Notes under the pieces: model-generated
What the model was told of the DNA's origin: nothing
Databases searched by the model: none
The model's input: only the letters and a program-made list of their open reading frames with translations
DNA from: Ipomoea triloba
Taxonomy: Eukaryota > Streptophyta > Magnoliopsida > Solanales > Convolvulaceae
NCBI RefSeq assembly: GCF_003576645.1
Contig: NC_044930.1
Coordinates: 9,493,799-9,557,798, forward strand
Length of the DNA stretch: 64,000 nt
Reading direction: 5' to 3'
Part shown: one piece after another, positions 44,576 to 57,742 of the stretch
Position numbering within the stretch: the stretch's first letter is position 1
Layout of the letters: each line of letters begins with the position of its first letter
Position numbers and translations under genes: made by a program

Positions 44576-47181
44576 TCTCATTGCATGACACTATCATCTA
44601 TGCTACCAACAGTACAGTAATCCAATTGCAAATAACACACTACCAACAAAAAAGAAAAGGACAAATAGTGAATATGAAGACAATGTCAATGTTATTTAAA
44701 AGAGACTTAAGAATACTTAGAAAAATTTAAACCAAAAGTAGTATTTATTTATATAATCGTTTTTAGACCAAACTAGTATTTTCGCCCGTGCGTTGCACGG
44801 AATGGATTTACTATAATACGTTAAGAATATTTAGATTGATATACAATTATGTAAATTATAAAATCGAATATTATATAGTGCAAATGAAGAATTGAGTTTG
44901 ATCGATTATACTTTCTGATGTTATCATTTGAATTTGAGCAAATAATTGCCCAATTAATAGTCAATGTGTAAATATATGCATCCGGTGCTGAAACTTTAGA
45001 CATTTTATATATCAATATTTATGATTTGTATTAATTGGGCTAATTATCTCGTTGTCCAGCAACTCAGTTATAGGAATTATTTATACGGATGATATATTTT
45101 CTATGTAAATATATATCAATTTTGTCATCTTTGTATAAAAAGAAAACATAATAGTATATCAATGTAACTGTTTTGAATTACACATTATTGAAAACCTTTT
45201 TGTATACAACATTGGTAGTATATTATATATTGTTATTGTAAATTTTTATACTTATTTTACATCATTAATGAAGTAAATTATCTAGAATTACAGTTTTTAG
45301 TGCTTTATTTCAGAATTACTAGAGTAAAATATCCAGAATCTTAGTACTTCATGGATTATAAGATATTTTTAAAGTAGGTATGTATAGATTAGCTCTGTTT
45401 TTGTTAACTATATAAATTAACCTTAATTATTACATGAATGTTTGATTTGTGGGCATGTTTTATTTGTTGTGTATTTTTTCCTAACAGTTGTGCTGTATAA
45501 TGTGTTAAGAGTTCTAATTCTACCTAAACATGTCAAATTTTGGCTCTTTAGGTTATACTTTATTTATCCTTAGCCTTAGGGTTTTATCTGTGTAATTAAT
45601 TTGGTTAATTTTTTTAATGTGTTATAGTTAGACTTCTTAGAGTAAAATAATGATGTTTGCAAATAATATGGTAATCAGATGAAAACTGTATAGCTTGGAA
45701 TAAAAAAAAATCTGACTCAATTAATTATAAGATTAATGCAAAGGTATCACTCAATTAATTGAACAATATATGACTCGTTTGTCTGCAATTATTTAGAAAA
45801 AATATATGTGTAATTATACTATTACTAAAATAAATATGGTTAAAAATAGAAATAATTTAATTGTAATTATTATAAAACTAAATACAACAACCATGTTCAA
45901 CTTAATTACTATAATAATTATTAAGCAATTATTATTAGATAATTATACTTTTATACCGTAAGTAAATTTCTTTTCACCATATCACCTTTACTTTTTTACT
46001 CATCCTCCATATCTAAATGAATTAATTTTAATTATTATAAAAATAAATTCAACGATCCATGTTAAATTATAATAATACTAACATTCATTATTTATTAACT
46101 TAATTAGCATAATAATTATTAGTCAATTATACTAAAATATATGCAATTAATTCCTTAATTACCATAATAATTATCAAATAATTAAATTAATATTGTACAA
46201 TTATACTTTTATACCTTAAGTATAAAAAAATATATATAGAGAGAGATTACCATAGTAATTACACAGAAGAATATTGAATGATTGTTTATTTCATTCTCCC
46301 TCTCTTTCTCTCTCTCTCTCTCATAAAAAATTAATTTTAATTATAAAATAAAATCCAACACCTCATGTTTAATTGTAATTATAGTAATATCTGTATAATT
46401 ATTAGCCTAATTACTATAACAATTATTGGTCAATTATACTAATATATGTGCAATTAATATACACACACACACACACACTTATAAAATAAAAATCCAAAAA
46501 CCCATGTTTAATTATAATTATATTAATATTTGTATAATTATTAGCTTAATTATTATAACAATTATTAGTCAATTATACTAATATATGTGTAATTAAATTT
46601 TTAGTTACCATAATAACTATTAGGTAATTATACTAATATTTTACAATTATAATTTTATACTTTAAGTATAAAATATATATAGAGAGATTATCATAGTAAT
46701 TCGATAAAAGAATAAGAATGATAATTTATTTTTCTTCTCAAAGTATTATACCTTAAGTATAATATATATATATATATAGTTATACTTAAGCTATAATACT
46801 ATAAGAGCATTCAAAATAAATTATTATTTCTAATTTTCTGTGTAATTACTATGCTAATTTAATACTACTCCAATCTCTATATTTATATACTTAAAGAATA
46901 AAAGTATAATTACACAATATTTTTTTGCAAACATAATTACACAAAATTAGTTTAATTATCTAATATTTATTATGGTAATTATATTAATAGTTACCATAAT
47001 ATATATATTATATTACAAAAAAAATTAATTTCTAATAATTGTTGAAATTAATGTACCTAAATATTAATTATCTATTAGTAAAATTGCCTAAAATACTTAA
47101 ATTATATTTAAGGTATAATATTATTAATACAAAATAAATTATATTATTATTTTTTCATTTAATTATTATGATACTTTTATG

Positions 47182-47186
<5 letters not shown>

Positions 47187-47235
<49 letters not shown>
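47187..47235. repeat. (TA)n-(CA)n microsatellite
   Basis: TA tract running into CACACA and CGCG inside the Helitron. Confidence 0.95.
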
Positions 47236-47252
<17 letters not shown>

Positions 47253-47413
47253 GCGCGTTTAACTCTATATTTATTAGTATAATTTGTGTATATGTTTTAG
47301 GAAAATATTTATAATTAAAAAGATGATATAATTTAAAAAGTAAATTATTAATTAGATTGCCTAATATAATTGTCTTACTAATTGATTACCATGCTACTAT
47401 AATTTATATATTT

Positions 47414-47414
47414 N
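47414..47414. other. Ambiguous base N
   Basis: Single unresolved base in AT-rich sequence. Confidence 0.95.
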
Positions 47415-47650
47415 ACATTATTTATGATGATATTTATTGTGTCCCTTGTAATATTAAAATTATTATGTAAAATTTTTACAATTAAGATATTATTAAGATA
47501 GTACACATAAATTATATTTTCTTTAATAATTAATATAATTATCTAACATAAATTTATATTTATTAATAAGTATTTATGGTAATTATTATTAGGTATTAAT
47601 AAAAGGGATAAAAAAAAGTTAAGAAGAAGAAGAAGAAAATGAGGAGGAAA

Positions 47651-47689
<39 letters not shown>

Positions 47690-48629
47690 TACACCATACA
47701 ATATCGTAAGGTAAATTGATATAAAATTTAATAATTACCTCAAAATCAAATACATAAATGTTCTAAGGAAAAATTGAATTTTACAATTAAAAAGTGTGCT
47801 ATTCTTTTATTGAATTCAATAAAACATCACCAGTCAAACCCCTCATTTCTTCTAAAAGTCATCGACTCCTTTGCATATCTTCTTCTCCGGCTCTAGATGA
47901 CCTTCGTTTAGCAACTCCAGCAACACATGTGTTCATACTGCGACAAATATTTCATACACATACATAAATCGGAGTATAAACATTGAGACTAACGTCAAAG
48001 TATTAAAACAAAAACAATCTTGTGCTACAACAAATAATATTTATCATAAAATCGATATTATAATGGATGCAACACCAATCCATTCTATTTACAGGGCGGT
48101 GGAAGAAGAAAATAAGAGAGCCGCCAAGATATGATTTCACAGAGAACGGGAAGAAGAGACAGACAGGGCAAATTGAATAATTATGATTTTCAAAATCAAC
48201 AATCCATTGTATTTATAGGTAGAAATTGTGAGAATTATAAATTTGTTAATTTTTCAAAAGGAAAGTATAATTAATTATTTAACATTTTAATAATTAATTC
48301 TAAATGAGATTTTTAATCCTCTGTGCATTCTAAATTATTAACCTCCATACTACTCCGTATTATTTAGAATTAATTATTAAAAATGTTAAACCTTTCCACC
48401 CGTGAACCTTTTCTTCTCTCAAAAGAGTACTGAATTTTTGAACATATTCTTTTGGAATTTGTAAATGGATGCAAATTCCCTATGAGAATCATTCAGTAAT
48501 TAAAATTATTATGTAGATATTCAATAAAAGATTAAATTTTGATTATTAAATAATGTAGTAATTTTAATGTAGTACTCAAAAAAATGTATAATGCAATACA
48601 TACCTTATAGTCATGAAATAAGCACTCTA

Positions 48630-48765
48630 GATCGAGTTTGGTGGTTCAGTGGTGTGCGTTGATATTCTTTAGAAAAATAATAACGCATTAAACGAAGGCA
48701 TATGGATGTTTTTCTTGTCCTAAGAGAGAGTTGGGATGCAGAAAGAAGATTTGAATCCATACTTT
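48630..48765 (+). mobile_element. SINE-like tRNA-derived module
   Basis: TGGTGGTTCAGTGGTGTGCG (box A-like) and AAGATTTGAATCC (box B-like) about 100 bp apart inside the Helitron. Not a functional tRNA. Confidence 0.4.
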
Positions 48766-48995
48766 ATTGTTGAATAGAATGACAATACAATGAAAAAATA
48801 ATATGTATGTAAAATGATCATGAGGTGTAGCATATATATATATGAATAAAATGGAGTAAGATTGACCACTTTAGTAGGATATTACCATTTGAAATTTAGT
48901 TATAAATGGTTATAAATTAAATGTGATAAATTATAAAGAAAATATATTAGGAAAGACAATTATGATGATAATAAGAAAACATTCTGTATAGCATA

Positions 48996-48997
<2 letters not shown>

Positions 48998-49037
<40 letters not shown>
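48998..49037. repeat. (TA)n microsatellite with flanking duplication
   Basis: TA tract; the sequence TATTAGGAAAGACAATTATG before it recurs directly after it, so a segment of about 100 bp including the tract was duplicated. Confidence 0.85.
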
Positions 49038-49041
<4 letters not shown>

Positions 49042-49735
49042 AAAATATATTAGGAAAGACAATTATGATGATAATAAGAAAAAATCATGTATAGCATATA
49101 ATATATATAACTATGTATAAGATTAGGAAATTAACGTAGTTTTTTAGGTACATAAATATATATAAGATTAGGAAAATTATTAATGTACTGGATGAAGAAT
49201 ACATCTTGAAATTATGTATTAAATTTTATTTGATTGAAATAACTTAATCGAAATTACAAATATATCACCAAATCACCAATTATATCATCAATATTCAATC
49301 ACCAATTAATATTACCATTTTTATATTACCTATTTAACATTTTAATTAATTAATAAATCCAATTATTCAATCACCAACATTTAACCATAATAAATTAATA
49401 ATTAATAAATTAATTAATTAATTAATTAATTAATAAATAAAATAACTGAGTTTACCAAAATGACCCTAACTTTGTGCGAAAAACTTTAGAAGGAGGATAA
49501 TGCTTTTATTAATAGATAGATATTTAGACTATCGATTTTATAAAGTTGCAAACAATTATTTTAATGACAATTATAATGAATTTCCTATTTTATCTTGCAT
49601 TCGTATACTTTGAGTTACATAATTCAATAAACAAATTCCACATTCAATTACCTATGTATGAACTTCTCCTATATGATCTTGCATTGTATATTTTTTAAAT
49701 ATTTATTTAAATATGAACATTAGGCATTAACCCAT

Positions 49736-49750
49736 GCGCGTGTAAAACTA

Positions 49751-49751
<1 letters not shown>
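49736..49751 (+). mobile_element. Helitron-like 3' end
   Basis: CATGCGCGTG small hairpin, TAAAA, CTAG then T, immediately before a (TA)n tract. The matching 5' TC end was not found. Confidence 0.4.

Positions 49752-49808
<57 letters not shown>
49752..49808. repeat. (TA)n microsatellite
   Basis: TA tract at the left border of block D copy II. Confidence 0.95.
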
Positions 49809-49811
<3 letters not shown>

Positions 49812-49923
49812 CCAAATTCATATATATTTACTACTAAAAAACGATTTTTTTTTTTGCTTAAACACATTACAATGATTAAGTATTTGATTTAAATTACCAA
49901 TCTCATTCCAACATTTGAACCAA

Positions 49924-50353
49924 GGGTCACACTTGTGTGAGACCGTCTCACGGATCTTTATTCGTAAGACGGGTCAGGTCGGGTCGAAACAACATGCAAA
50001 TGTCATACTTATATGGTCAAAAGTAATACTAATCAGAAATACAATTTTTGTTACTTATAAGAGGAAAAGTAATACATTTTTCATAATAAGTAATGTTGAC
50101 AAGTGCCCTTTACTTATAAGGGAAAATATTATACTTTTGAGAAAAAATGTAATACTTTTAAATCGAAATGTAAAAGTATTGTATTTTCCCTTAAAAGTAT
50201 TACATTTACCCTTATAAGTAACAAAAATTTTATTCCTAATTAGTATTACATTTGAGCATATAAGTATGACATTTGTACGTATAAGTATTACGTTTGCAGC
50301 TTGACCCGACCCGACCCTTCTCACGGTGAGACAGTCTCACACAAGTTTTTGGC
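49924..50353. mobile_element. Mutator-type MITE (ACTTGTGTGAGACC family), copy a
   Basis: Inverted ends ACTTGTGTGAGACCGTCTCA, with GGGTCGGGT-type repeats next to each end. TTGAACCAA at 49915-49923 versus TTGAATGAA at 50354-50362 is a 9-bp duplication with two changes. The unoccupied site is TTGAACCAA at 10293-10301 in copy I. The interior is made of AAAAGTATTACATTT motifs. Sister copy at 57201-57706. Confidence 0.88.
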
Positions 50354-50526
50354 TTGAATGAAATGTCTAAAATGTGATGAAACTGTGAGTTGAGAATTAA
50401 ATTTGAAAATGTTATCATAATTTAATACATTTGGCGTAAAACATGGATATAAATGTGGCCAGACGTCGGTCATGGATGAGGTCATACTGGTGACGCAATT
50501 AACTAAAGTTAGCCCGCAAATCTGTG

Positions 50527-50534
50527 CTATAAAG
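50527..50534 (+). promoter_or_regulatory. Candidate TATA box of DUF247 gene II
   Basis: CTATAAAG in the block conserved with 10370-10640; the leader runs to a GAG|GTATGT donor at 50664/50665. Implies a long first intron of about 3.2 kb before the coding start. Confidence 0.5.
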
Positions 50535-51559
50535 CAAAAAACTTCAACACCTTGAAATGCAACGATTTCTCATCTGTAATAAGCAACCAAATGCCAAATA
50601 AACCTTGGCGAAAAATACCCCACTAAACATCCAATTTTTTGCAGCGCGCGTCAAAGGCAGTGAGGTATGTATGCTTCGTTGCTCTTTTAGTTACATTCAT
50701 ACTCTCAAAGTTTCAAATTAAACACATAATTTCTTATTTGTGAAGTTCCCCTGCAACTGCTCCTCCTCCCCGCTCCCCCAAATTATTGGGGCATGTCTTC
50801 AGTGAGTTCATGTGTATTTCATATTGTTAAAATAATCACAACTCTCGAAAAGAGATCATATAAGTTATAGCAGTTACCCAAAGCGGATCTAGAAGGGGAC
50901 AATGGGAGCAGTTGCTCCTCTCACCCACCCAGCACCATTATATATATACACACACACACTAGTAAAAATAAATAAAATATTTTTATGCATAAAAATTGCT
51001 AGTGGTTGAGATAGTTTAGTTTGTAGTTAGTGGTTATCTTTTTATGCAAGGTCTAGGGATCAAACCCTAGTTGAATACATTATTAGTTATACCTAAATTA
51101 TAGACTCAATCTATGAATTATTATCCTATACAAATTTCCTCTTTAATTATGTTGAAAGTGGTCGTTTCATCCATTATTTATAGATTTTGTTAATATTAAC
51201 AATTTATTTTGAATTTCTAAATTATTAAAGGACATATTAGTTATTTTGTAAAATTTTCTCCATGAATCTTCATATATACGCTACCTAAATTGTAGACTCA
51301 ATTCATGAATTATTATTCTATACAAATTGATAACCTGAGCTACATGGTTTAACGGGTAAAAAATAAGCTTGATCTAAATACATAACACATGCTTTCAATT
51401 ATTTTGCTTCTTAAAATTTAGCATGATGATGCAACTTTTTTGATAGGCTCCTGTTTTTATGTGGTTGACTAATAACAAATGTTAGAGACTGCACTGAATC
51501 TTCCTAAGTGTATTGGCTATTAATTGGTGGAGGTTAGATAATTATATGCTTTTATTTTT

Positions 51560-52126
51560 GAGCAAATACCAATTTTGGTCCCACGACTATTAGCAAAATG
51601 ACAATTTTGGTACACATGTTTAATTTCTACTAATTTTGGTCTCATGACTATTGTTTTAGTACCAATTTTGGTCCACGACTACTGTTTTAGTGCCAAAATT
51701 CATTGCGACGGTCACCCATCCGTTTAAAACGTGTCGAAATCTAAAATTTTAAAGGTATTTTCGTCATTTTCAACTCAATTCTCAATTTGAGCATGAATAA
51801 AGAGATTTAAGCCCTAAGATCATATCGATCACAATTCACAATTCTCTTTCTCAAATTAAGGTAAAATGAGGAGGAAAACTGTGAATTTTGATCGATCTTG
51901 GGACTTAAATTCATTTATTCATGCTCAAATTGGGATATTAAGTTGAAAATGACAAAAATACCCTTAACAATTTTATATTTTTGCATGCTTTAAATGGATG
52001 GGTGACTGACGCGATAAACTTTAGCACTAAAACAATAGTCGTGGGACCAAAATTGGTAGAAATTAAACATGTGGACTAAAATTGTCATTTTGCTAATAGT
52101 CGTGTGACCAAAATTGGTATTTGCTC
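51560..52126. mobile_element. Foldback MITE, TSD TTTTATTTTT
   Basis: GAGCAAATACCAATTTTGGT at the left returns inverted at the right with over 80 bp of arm homology. TTTTATTTTT flanks both sides (51550-51559, 52127-52136). Block D copy I has the unoccupied site near 11405. The interior has a second, inner inverted repeat around AATTTGAGCATGAATAAA. Confidence 0.88.
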
Positions 52127-53898
52127 TTTTATTTTTTATTATTTGCTTCATCTAAAGACTAATAAAGATAATTATCCATCCACTCAACTTCCACTAAATC
52201 TAAAACCAACGTCATTATTTGGTAAAAAAGAGATTGCACCTCTAATGAAATACAATAACACAAAATAAAATATTGTGTTTAGATTAAAATAGCAATTCAC
52301 TGCATTCACCTTTGTATAAACTTTTACACACAATCAATTAATATATTAAAATAACTAAATTGCATATATTACTCATTAATTAATAAGGTATGAACTCAAT
52401 GAGATATAAAAATAGTAATAATTTATTATTTTTTTTATAAAAAAGAGTAATTTACATTCAACAAAAGGAAATATTTTAATAATAAACTAACATATTAAAC
52501 TTACAATTCGGTGTATTTTCAATCCTAATTAATCTTTTGCTTGTCATTTTTGCTTCTCAAATTTCTCCTCAATCAAAACAAACAAGTATATATTTAGCAA
52601 GAGTTTTGTGGTAAGAGTAGTGAATATATGAAGATTCATGGAGGGAATTTGTGAAAATTTTACAAAAGACCAATGTGTCCTTTAATATTTTGGAAATTAA
52701 AAATAAATTGTTAATGTTAACAAAATTTGTAAGTAATAGATTGAAAATGCTAATTTCAACATAATTAAAGGGAAAATTTGTATAAGGTAATATTCTACGG
52801 ACCGAGTCTACAATTTAGTTATAACTTATAAACTAAAACTGCCATTTTTCCTTTTATATTTATCTAACACACTTTGAATATATAATTATATTTTAATTTA
52901 TCTTCTCATTAGAATTAAAATTGATGTTTTGTAATTCAATTATGAAAAATATTTTAAAAGAAAATTTTCTTTTTATGAACTATCTAGTTTCAAATGTGTG
53001 TTTTTTTTTGATAACCAGTTTCAAATGTGTGTTATTGTATGTATTTAAATTATTCTAGAAATACTTATAGTTGATCTAATTAAAATAAAAAGTATTTATG
53101 AATATTATATTAATAGAGATGATATAACATTTATTTCAATCATTTCATATTTTACCATAAATATCTTTTTTTTTTTGCCCCCACTAGACGCCATTTCTCA
53201 ATCCACCCTTGAACAATTAGTTTGTGATTCTATGTTAATTAACATTTAGAGGTCCCTAATCAGGAAAGTCGTCCATACTTTCTTGACAACGTAACAAACT
53301 TAAAAGGTGGAAACCTTGCCTTTTACTATGTGAGAAAGTTTAAGTCATTTGAGAATATGATTCATTAAAACTAAGAAAACTCAGAAGGTGTTTCGATGGA
53401 ATATTGGTATTTAAATTGGAATCAGAATCAACTATTTGTTTGATAGTCAACATGAATTGGAATTAGAATTAATATAAATAAACAGACATTTTGAATATAA
53501 TGTACCCTAATTTTTTAAAATCTGCATGTCTGCCATGTCAACCATTTTTGTTTATCTAGACAAAGAAGCTAAGGTTAGGTCTCACTCTCACCTTTAGCTG
53601 TGTTTTATGTACAATAAACTGATAAATAAGATGGTGAAATTAAATCTGTAATAATATCAATCCAACCTCAATTGAAATAACATATTAGACACTTTTTATT
53701 TGTCACCTCTTTAAAGCCTTGTAGTCAAGAAACATGCGTTCATAATTATAAGTTAATGGTCATAAATTTCATTCCCACCCCATAGATGTACCTAAAAATT
53801 GAGAACTAAACAACTAAAAATAGCAAGACCAATACCACCTCATAGGATGTTCCATTGCTCATTCTCTTAGCTTCATATTAGTTTCATAGATATACTTG

Positions 53899-56244
53899 AT
53901 GAGCAATGCCATGGCGTCTCATATTGGCGACAATCCACAGGAACAAAATTCAACAAATGAGAAGGTTTGTACTCATTCTCTTACTAATATTCAAGACGGT
54001 CAAGCAATACTAGCCTTTGATTTTATGTTAAAATGTCAAGATTCGACCTCCAACTCTCTTAATTTTATAGTAAATTTTCAATATAATAAAATCATTTATC
54101 ATTTGGCAAGATAATAAAACATTTTTTATTCATTGAGTATTGCTGTGAATTGACTAATCTCACCCTACGTTAAAAAAAAATCATATATTATCATATGCTA
54201 GATGGTGAAAAAAATGTTGGTCATGAAGCATGATCCATTTTTTTTTTTTGAATACGACTAACTCTATTACAATGCAGTATCCTATTGAAGCACAATAATA
54301 AGCATTAACTCCACTGAGGCTCAAACCCACCACTTCCCGTATGAAGGGAAGGGTTTGATGCCACTAGACCACAAGGTCCTTGGCAAGCTTGATCCATATT
54401 AAAATGATTAGTTTAGTTTGTATGTAGGAATGCTAAATAAAAGCAATTATGTTTGTCAAGCACTTTGTGCTTAATTGTCACTTCAATTCAATTATTCACT
54501 ATAGTGATTTTCTCTCAATTTAATCATTGATTCTAACAGCAAATGACTAAATTGGATATTAATAATCAAAAAAACACTTTGAACTCTAATACATACTGAC
54601 TACAATTAGTACCAGGCAAAAGATACAATGATTGAAGACATGGAGGGAGCAAGGCATCTACAAGATTTAGCAAACTGCGAACCATTAAGAATCCTTTCGG
54701 AAAAGCTTAAAAATGTAAAACAATTATCTTCAGAAGCATGTATATTTAAAGTGCACGAGATGCTGCATAAAACAAAGCCAGAGGCTTATACACCTTTGAC
54801 AATATCCATCGGGCCTTACCATCATGGGAAGCCGGAGTTTAGGAAGATGGAAAGGTTGAAGGAATTGTATACACAGTCCTTTATGGGAAGGTTGGAGCTG
54901 GAATTGTATACACATGTACAGTCCCTTTCAGAAGGAGTGGGTGTGGAGGAATTGTATACAGAGTCCCTTTTAAACAGAGCAGGAGCGGGTGTGGAGGAGT
55001 GTTGGAAGAAATTAAAGGAGTTAGAAGGCAGAGCTAAGAGGTATTATGGTGATGAGATAGAAGAAAAAGTTAGTGGGGATAAATTCGTGAAGATGTTATT
55101 GCTTGATGGTTGCTTTATAGTGGAATATGTTTTTAGATCATATCTTGGAATGAAAGGCAAGGGGCAACAATACGGAAATGATCCCATTTACATGCAAAAT
55201 ATTGTTCGTGACATGTTGCTCCTGGAAAACCAACTCCCCTTCTTTGTTCTGCAAGCACTCTATGACATGATTAGTAATCCTGGCAACCCAGAATTCTTAG
55301 AGATGGTGAAATTTGTATTTCGGAGTAAGATAAACACTATCACCCTACCCAATACTAAGGTCAAACCCCAAGAGATAAAGCATTTACTTCAGATAGTGCA
55401 CATTCTCTGCCAACCCCAACCCCAACTCCAAAATAATAGGCAGATTCAGCAGAAGAAGGCCAAGGCCAAGGCATGTTCTTCTTCTTGCTACTTTTGGAAA
55501 CAACCACAAGACCAAGGCCAAGGCGGCTCTGATATTGAATCCAATAGTCTTAGTAACGGGCAGGATAGGCGGCAATTCTTCAGATGTTTTCTTTCCAAGT
55601 TTTGGGGACGAGGAGTTATTATGCAGTTTTCTTCACAAAGTAAAGATGAGGACAAGGAGTTATTATACAGTATCCGTACTGCTAGTGAGCTTCATGAAGC
55701 TGGAGTTCATTTCAAAAAGGTTGGCAACATTATAGGCACCTCTTCTGATCAAACCATAAGTCTATTTGATATAAAGTTCAATCACGGCGTATTGGAGATC
55801 CCCTCTTTCGCTCTCTATGATACAACAGAAACATTATTCAGAAATCTCATAGCCTATGAGCAACATTTGCCGCCGGATGTGCATCCCATATATTTCACAG
55901 ATTATGCTGTGTTCATGGATGATCTTATTAATACGGAGAAGAATGTCAACTTACTTCGTCTTAAGAATGTTTTTATAAATAAATTGGGAGATGACAAAGA
56001 AGTGACCTGTCTTTTTAACAACCTTAACAAAGAGGTTTGGTCTTTCCATGATGACTTCTATTACCGAGATGTGTGCAAAGAATTGAATCGGCATTGCAAA
56101 AAACCCTGGAATGTGTTGATGGCAAAACTAAGACGCGATTATTTTCACACTCCATGGGCAGGGATTTCTACCTTTGCTGCTATACTGCTTCTTTCGCTCG
56201 CTATTGCACAGACTGTCCTATCTGCGCTTCAACTGCATAACTAA
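53899..56244 (+). CDS. DUF247 protein, copy II (two coding exons)
   Basis: Intact member of the plant DUF247 family (PF03140). Exon 53899-53964 (MSNAMASHIGDN...), GT-AG intron 53965-54615, exon 54616-56244, 564 residues; the intron is phase 0 and the ATG at 54628 is internal (residue 27). Motifs: YTPLTISIGPYHHGKPE near 80, MLLLDGCFIVEYV, DMLLLENQLPFF, SIRTASELHEAGVHFK, LEIPSFALYD, FRNLIAYEQ, and a C-terminal PWAGISTFAAILLL helix near 535-559. An internal repeat of LYT-containing units (KELYTQSF, LELYTHVQS, EELYTESLL) around residues 100-135 is expanded relative to copy I. Lysine/glutamine-rich linker near 300. Most family members have one large exon and a C-terminal membrane anchor. Function not established in general; some grass members act in self-incompatibility. 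Confidence 0.9.
54239..54384 (-). mobile_element. tRNA-derived SINE in the DUF247 II intron, TSD 13 bp
   Basis: Minus-strand SINE with head GCCAAGGACCTTGTGGTCTA, box B GGGTTTGAGCC and a poly(A) tail (T-run at 54239-54249). AAGCATGATCCAT at 54226-54238 repeats with one change at 54385-54397. The empty site TAGTTTGATCCAT is seen in block D copy I near 15209. Confidence 0.92.
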
Positions 56245-56262
56245 TTTCATCAATCCAATAAG

Positions 56263-57200
56263 CTATCTAGTGTGTACGTTGTTAGAATTGAATGTTAGAA
56301 GAATGTATGTATGTATGTATATTTTCAAGTGGTTTATGCAATGAATTATTATTATTATATTGCACTCTCGTTGATAGCAATCAAAACTAAGACATGCATG
56401 ATTATTTTCACTTTACACTCCATAGATTATCACAGCTTTCTTGGCTTTGCTCGCATGACACCCATCTAATAACTGCCCGTGTAATTTTTCACATAATAAT
56501 CTTATTATAATGATTGATGTGTATTATTTGTAGTTGTGTTTGTACTAGCAAAAGCAAGCAACTCACCATCTCACTTTTCTAACCTTTGGCTCATCATCAA
56601 ATAAGTTGAGAGGTGCAAGCATTATGTTTAGCAATTCAAACAAATTCTTAATAATCACATCATTCAAGGGAGCTATCAACTAGCTATTTTAGTCGTCTAA
56701 CAACCCTTATAGTCTATCTGTACGTATGAAAATACTTCGTTGAACCAGCAATTGTTATACTATGGAACATGATTTACCTTGTATTGTAGACTTTAATCCA
56801 AAATAGCATTAGATTATGTGCCTATAAATAAACTGCAGACACATAATATAGTAATTGTAATCACATAATATGTTAATTGTAGTAGGTACATAATTTATGT
56901 GTTTACAGTTAAAAAATTATGTACTTGCAATTAATATATGTATTTTTAATTTTTTTATAGACACATAATCATATGTTAACTCGTAGTATTTTGAGTTGGA
57001 GTCATCATCAATATAAAGTAGAGCCTAATTAAGTCCGTTGGATAATTTACCCGTGAACCCAAGCCACCTAAAGGTTAATCTGAATCCCGATAAAACCATC
57101 CAAGCTTCAGAGGACATGCAATAAAACCCATCAAAGGTGGGTTGGTATGCCAAACTGGGCCAACCCACCAACCTACTTTTAATTTTAATATTTAAAAAAT
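56263..57200. other. 3' flank of DUF247 II, AT-rich
   Basis: A (GTAT)n run at 56304-56322 and repeated ACACATAAT(A/C) motifs at 56780-56980. No gene seen. Confidence 0.5.
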
Positions 57201-57706
57201 GGGTCACACTTGTGTGAGACCGTCTCACGGATCCTTATTCTTGAGACGGGTCGGGTCGGGTCGGGTCAAATCACCAAGCAAATATCATACTTATATGTGC
57301 AAATGTCATACTTATATGCTCAAATATAACACTAATCAAGAATACAATTTGTGTTACTTATAAGAGCAAAAGTAATACATTTTTTCATAATAAGTAATGT
57401 TGACAAGTGCCCCTTACTTATAAGGGCACATATAATACTTTTGAGGAAAAATGTCCCTTACATATAAGGGCAAATATAATACTTTTGAGGAAAAATGTAA
57501 TACTTTTAAATCGAAATGTAAAAGTATTGTATTTTCCCTTAAAAGTATTACATTTACCCTTATAAGCAACAAAAATTTTATTCCTGGTTAGTATTACATT
57601 TGAGCATAAAAGTATAACATTTGTGCATATAAGTGTTACGGTTACATATTGACCCGACCTGACACGACCCGTCTCATGATGAGACGGTCTCACACAAGTT
57701 TTTGCC
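57201..57706. mobile_element. Mutator-type MITE (ACTTGTGTGAGACC family), copy b, TSD TTAAAAAAT
   Basis: Same ends as 49924-50353. TTAAAAAAT at 57192-57200 is exactly repeated at 57707-57715. An internal direct repeat (CCCTTACTTATAAGGG then CCCTTACATATAAGGG) makes it longer than copy a. Confidence 0.93.
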
Positions 57707-57742
57707 TTAAAAAATAACTTATGCTTGACGCAAATTTTACTG

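Larger units (their letters stand above)
44773..49520 (-). mobile_element. Probable non-autonomous Helitron, 4.75 kb
   Basis: On the minus strand it starts TCTATCTATTAATAAAAGC at 49520, preceded by A. It ends with the hairpin CCGTGC-AAC-GCACGG (44786-44800), nine bases and CTAG at 44776-44773, followed by T. TC start, GC-rich hairpin, CTAG end and A/T insertion site are the Helitron hallmarks. The body is very AT-rich with degenerate repeats (45780-47600), no RepHel protein, and a possible RPA-like tail near 47880 (minus). Confidence 0.65.
49810..56262 (+). repeat. Block D, copy II (segmental duplication with DUF247 gene)
   Basis: Co-linear with 10196-17490. Private insertions: MULE MITE 49924-50353, foldback 51560-52126, SINE 54239-54384; all three have empty sites in copy I. 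It lacks copy I's insertions at 11573 and 12439. Confidence 0.9.

Noticed and set aside
54730..55735. Short ORFs on other frames of DUF247 II
   Set aside because: Fully inside the intact coding exon and without domain similarity.
53899..56244. Self-incompatibility locus, because grass S and Z loci encode DUF247 proteins
   Set aside because: Family membership alone is not evidence; DUF247 genes are numerous and no partner gene is seen here.
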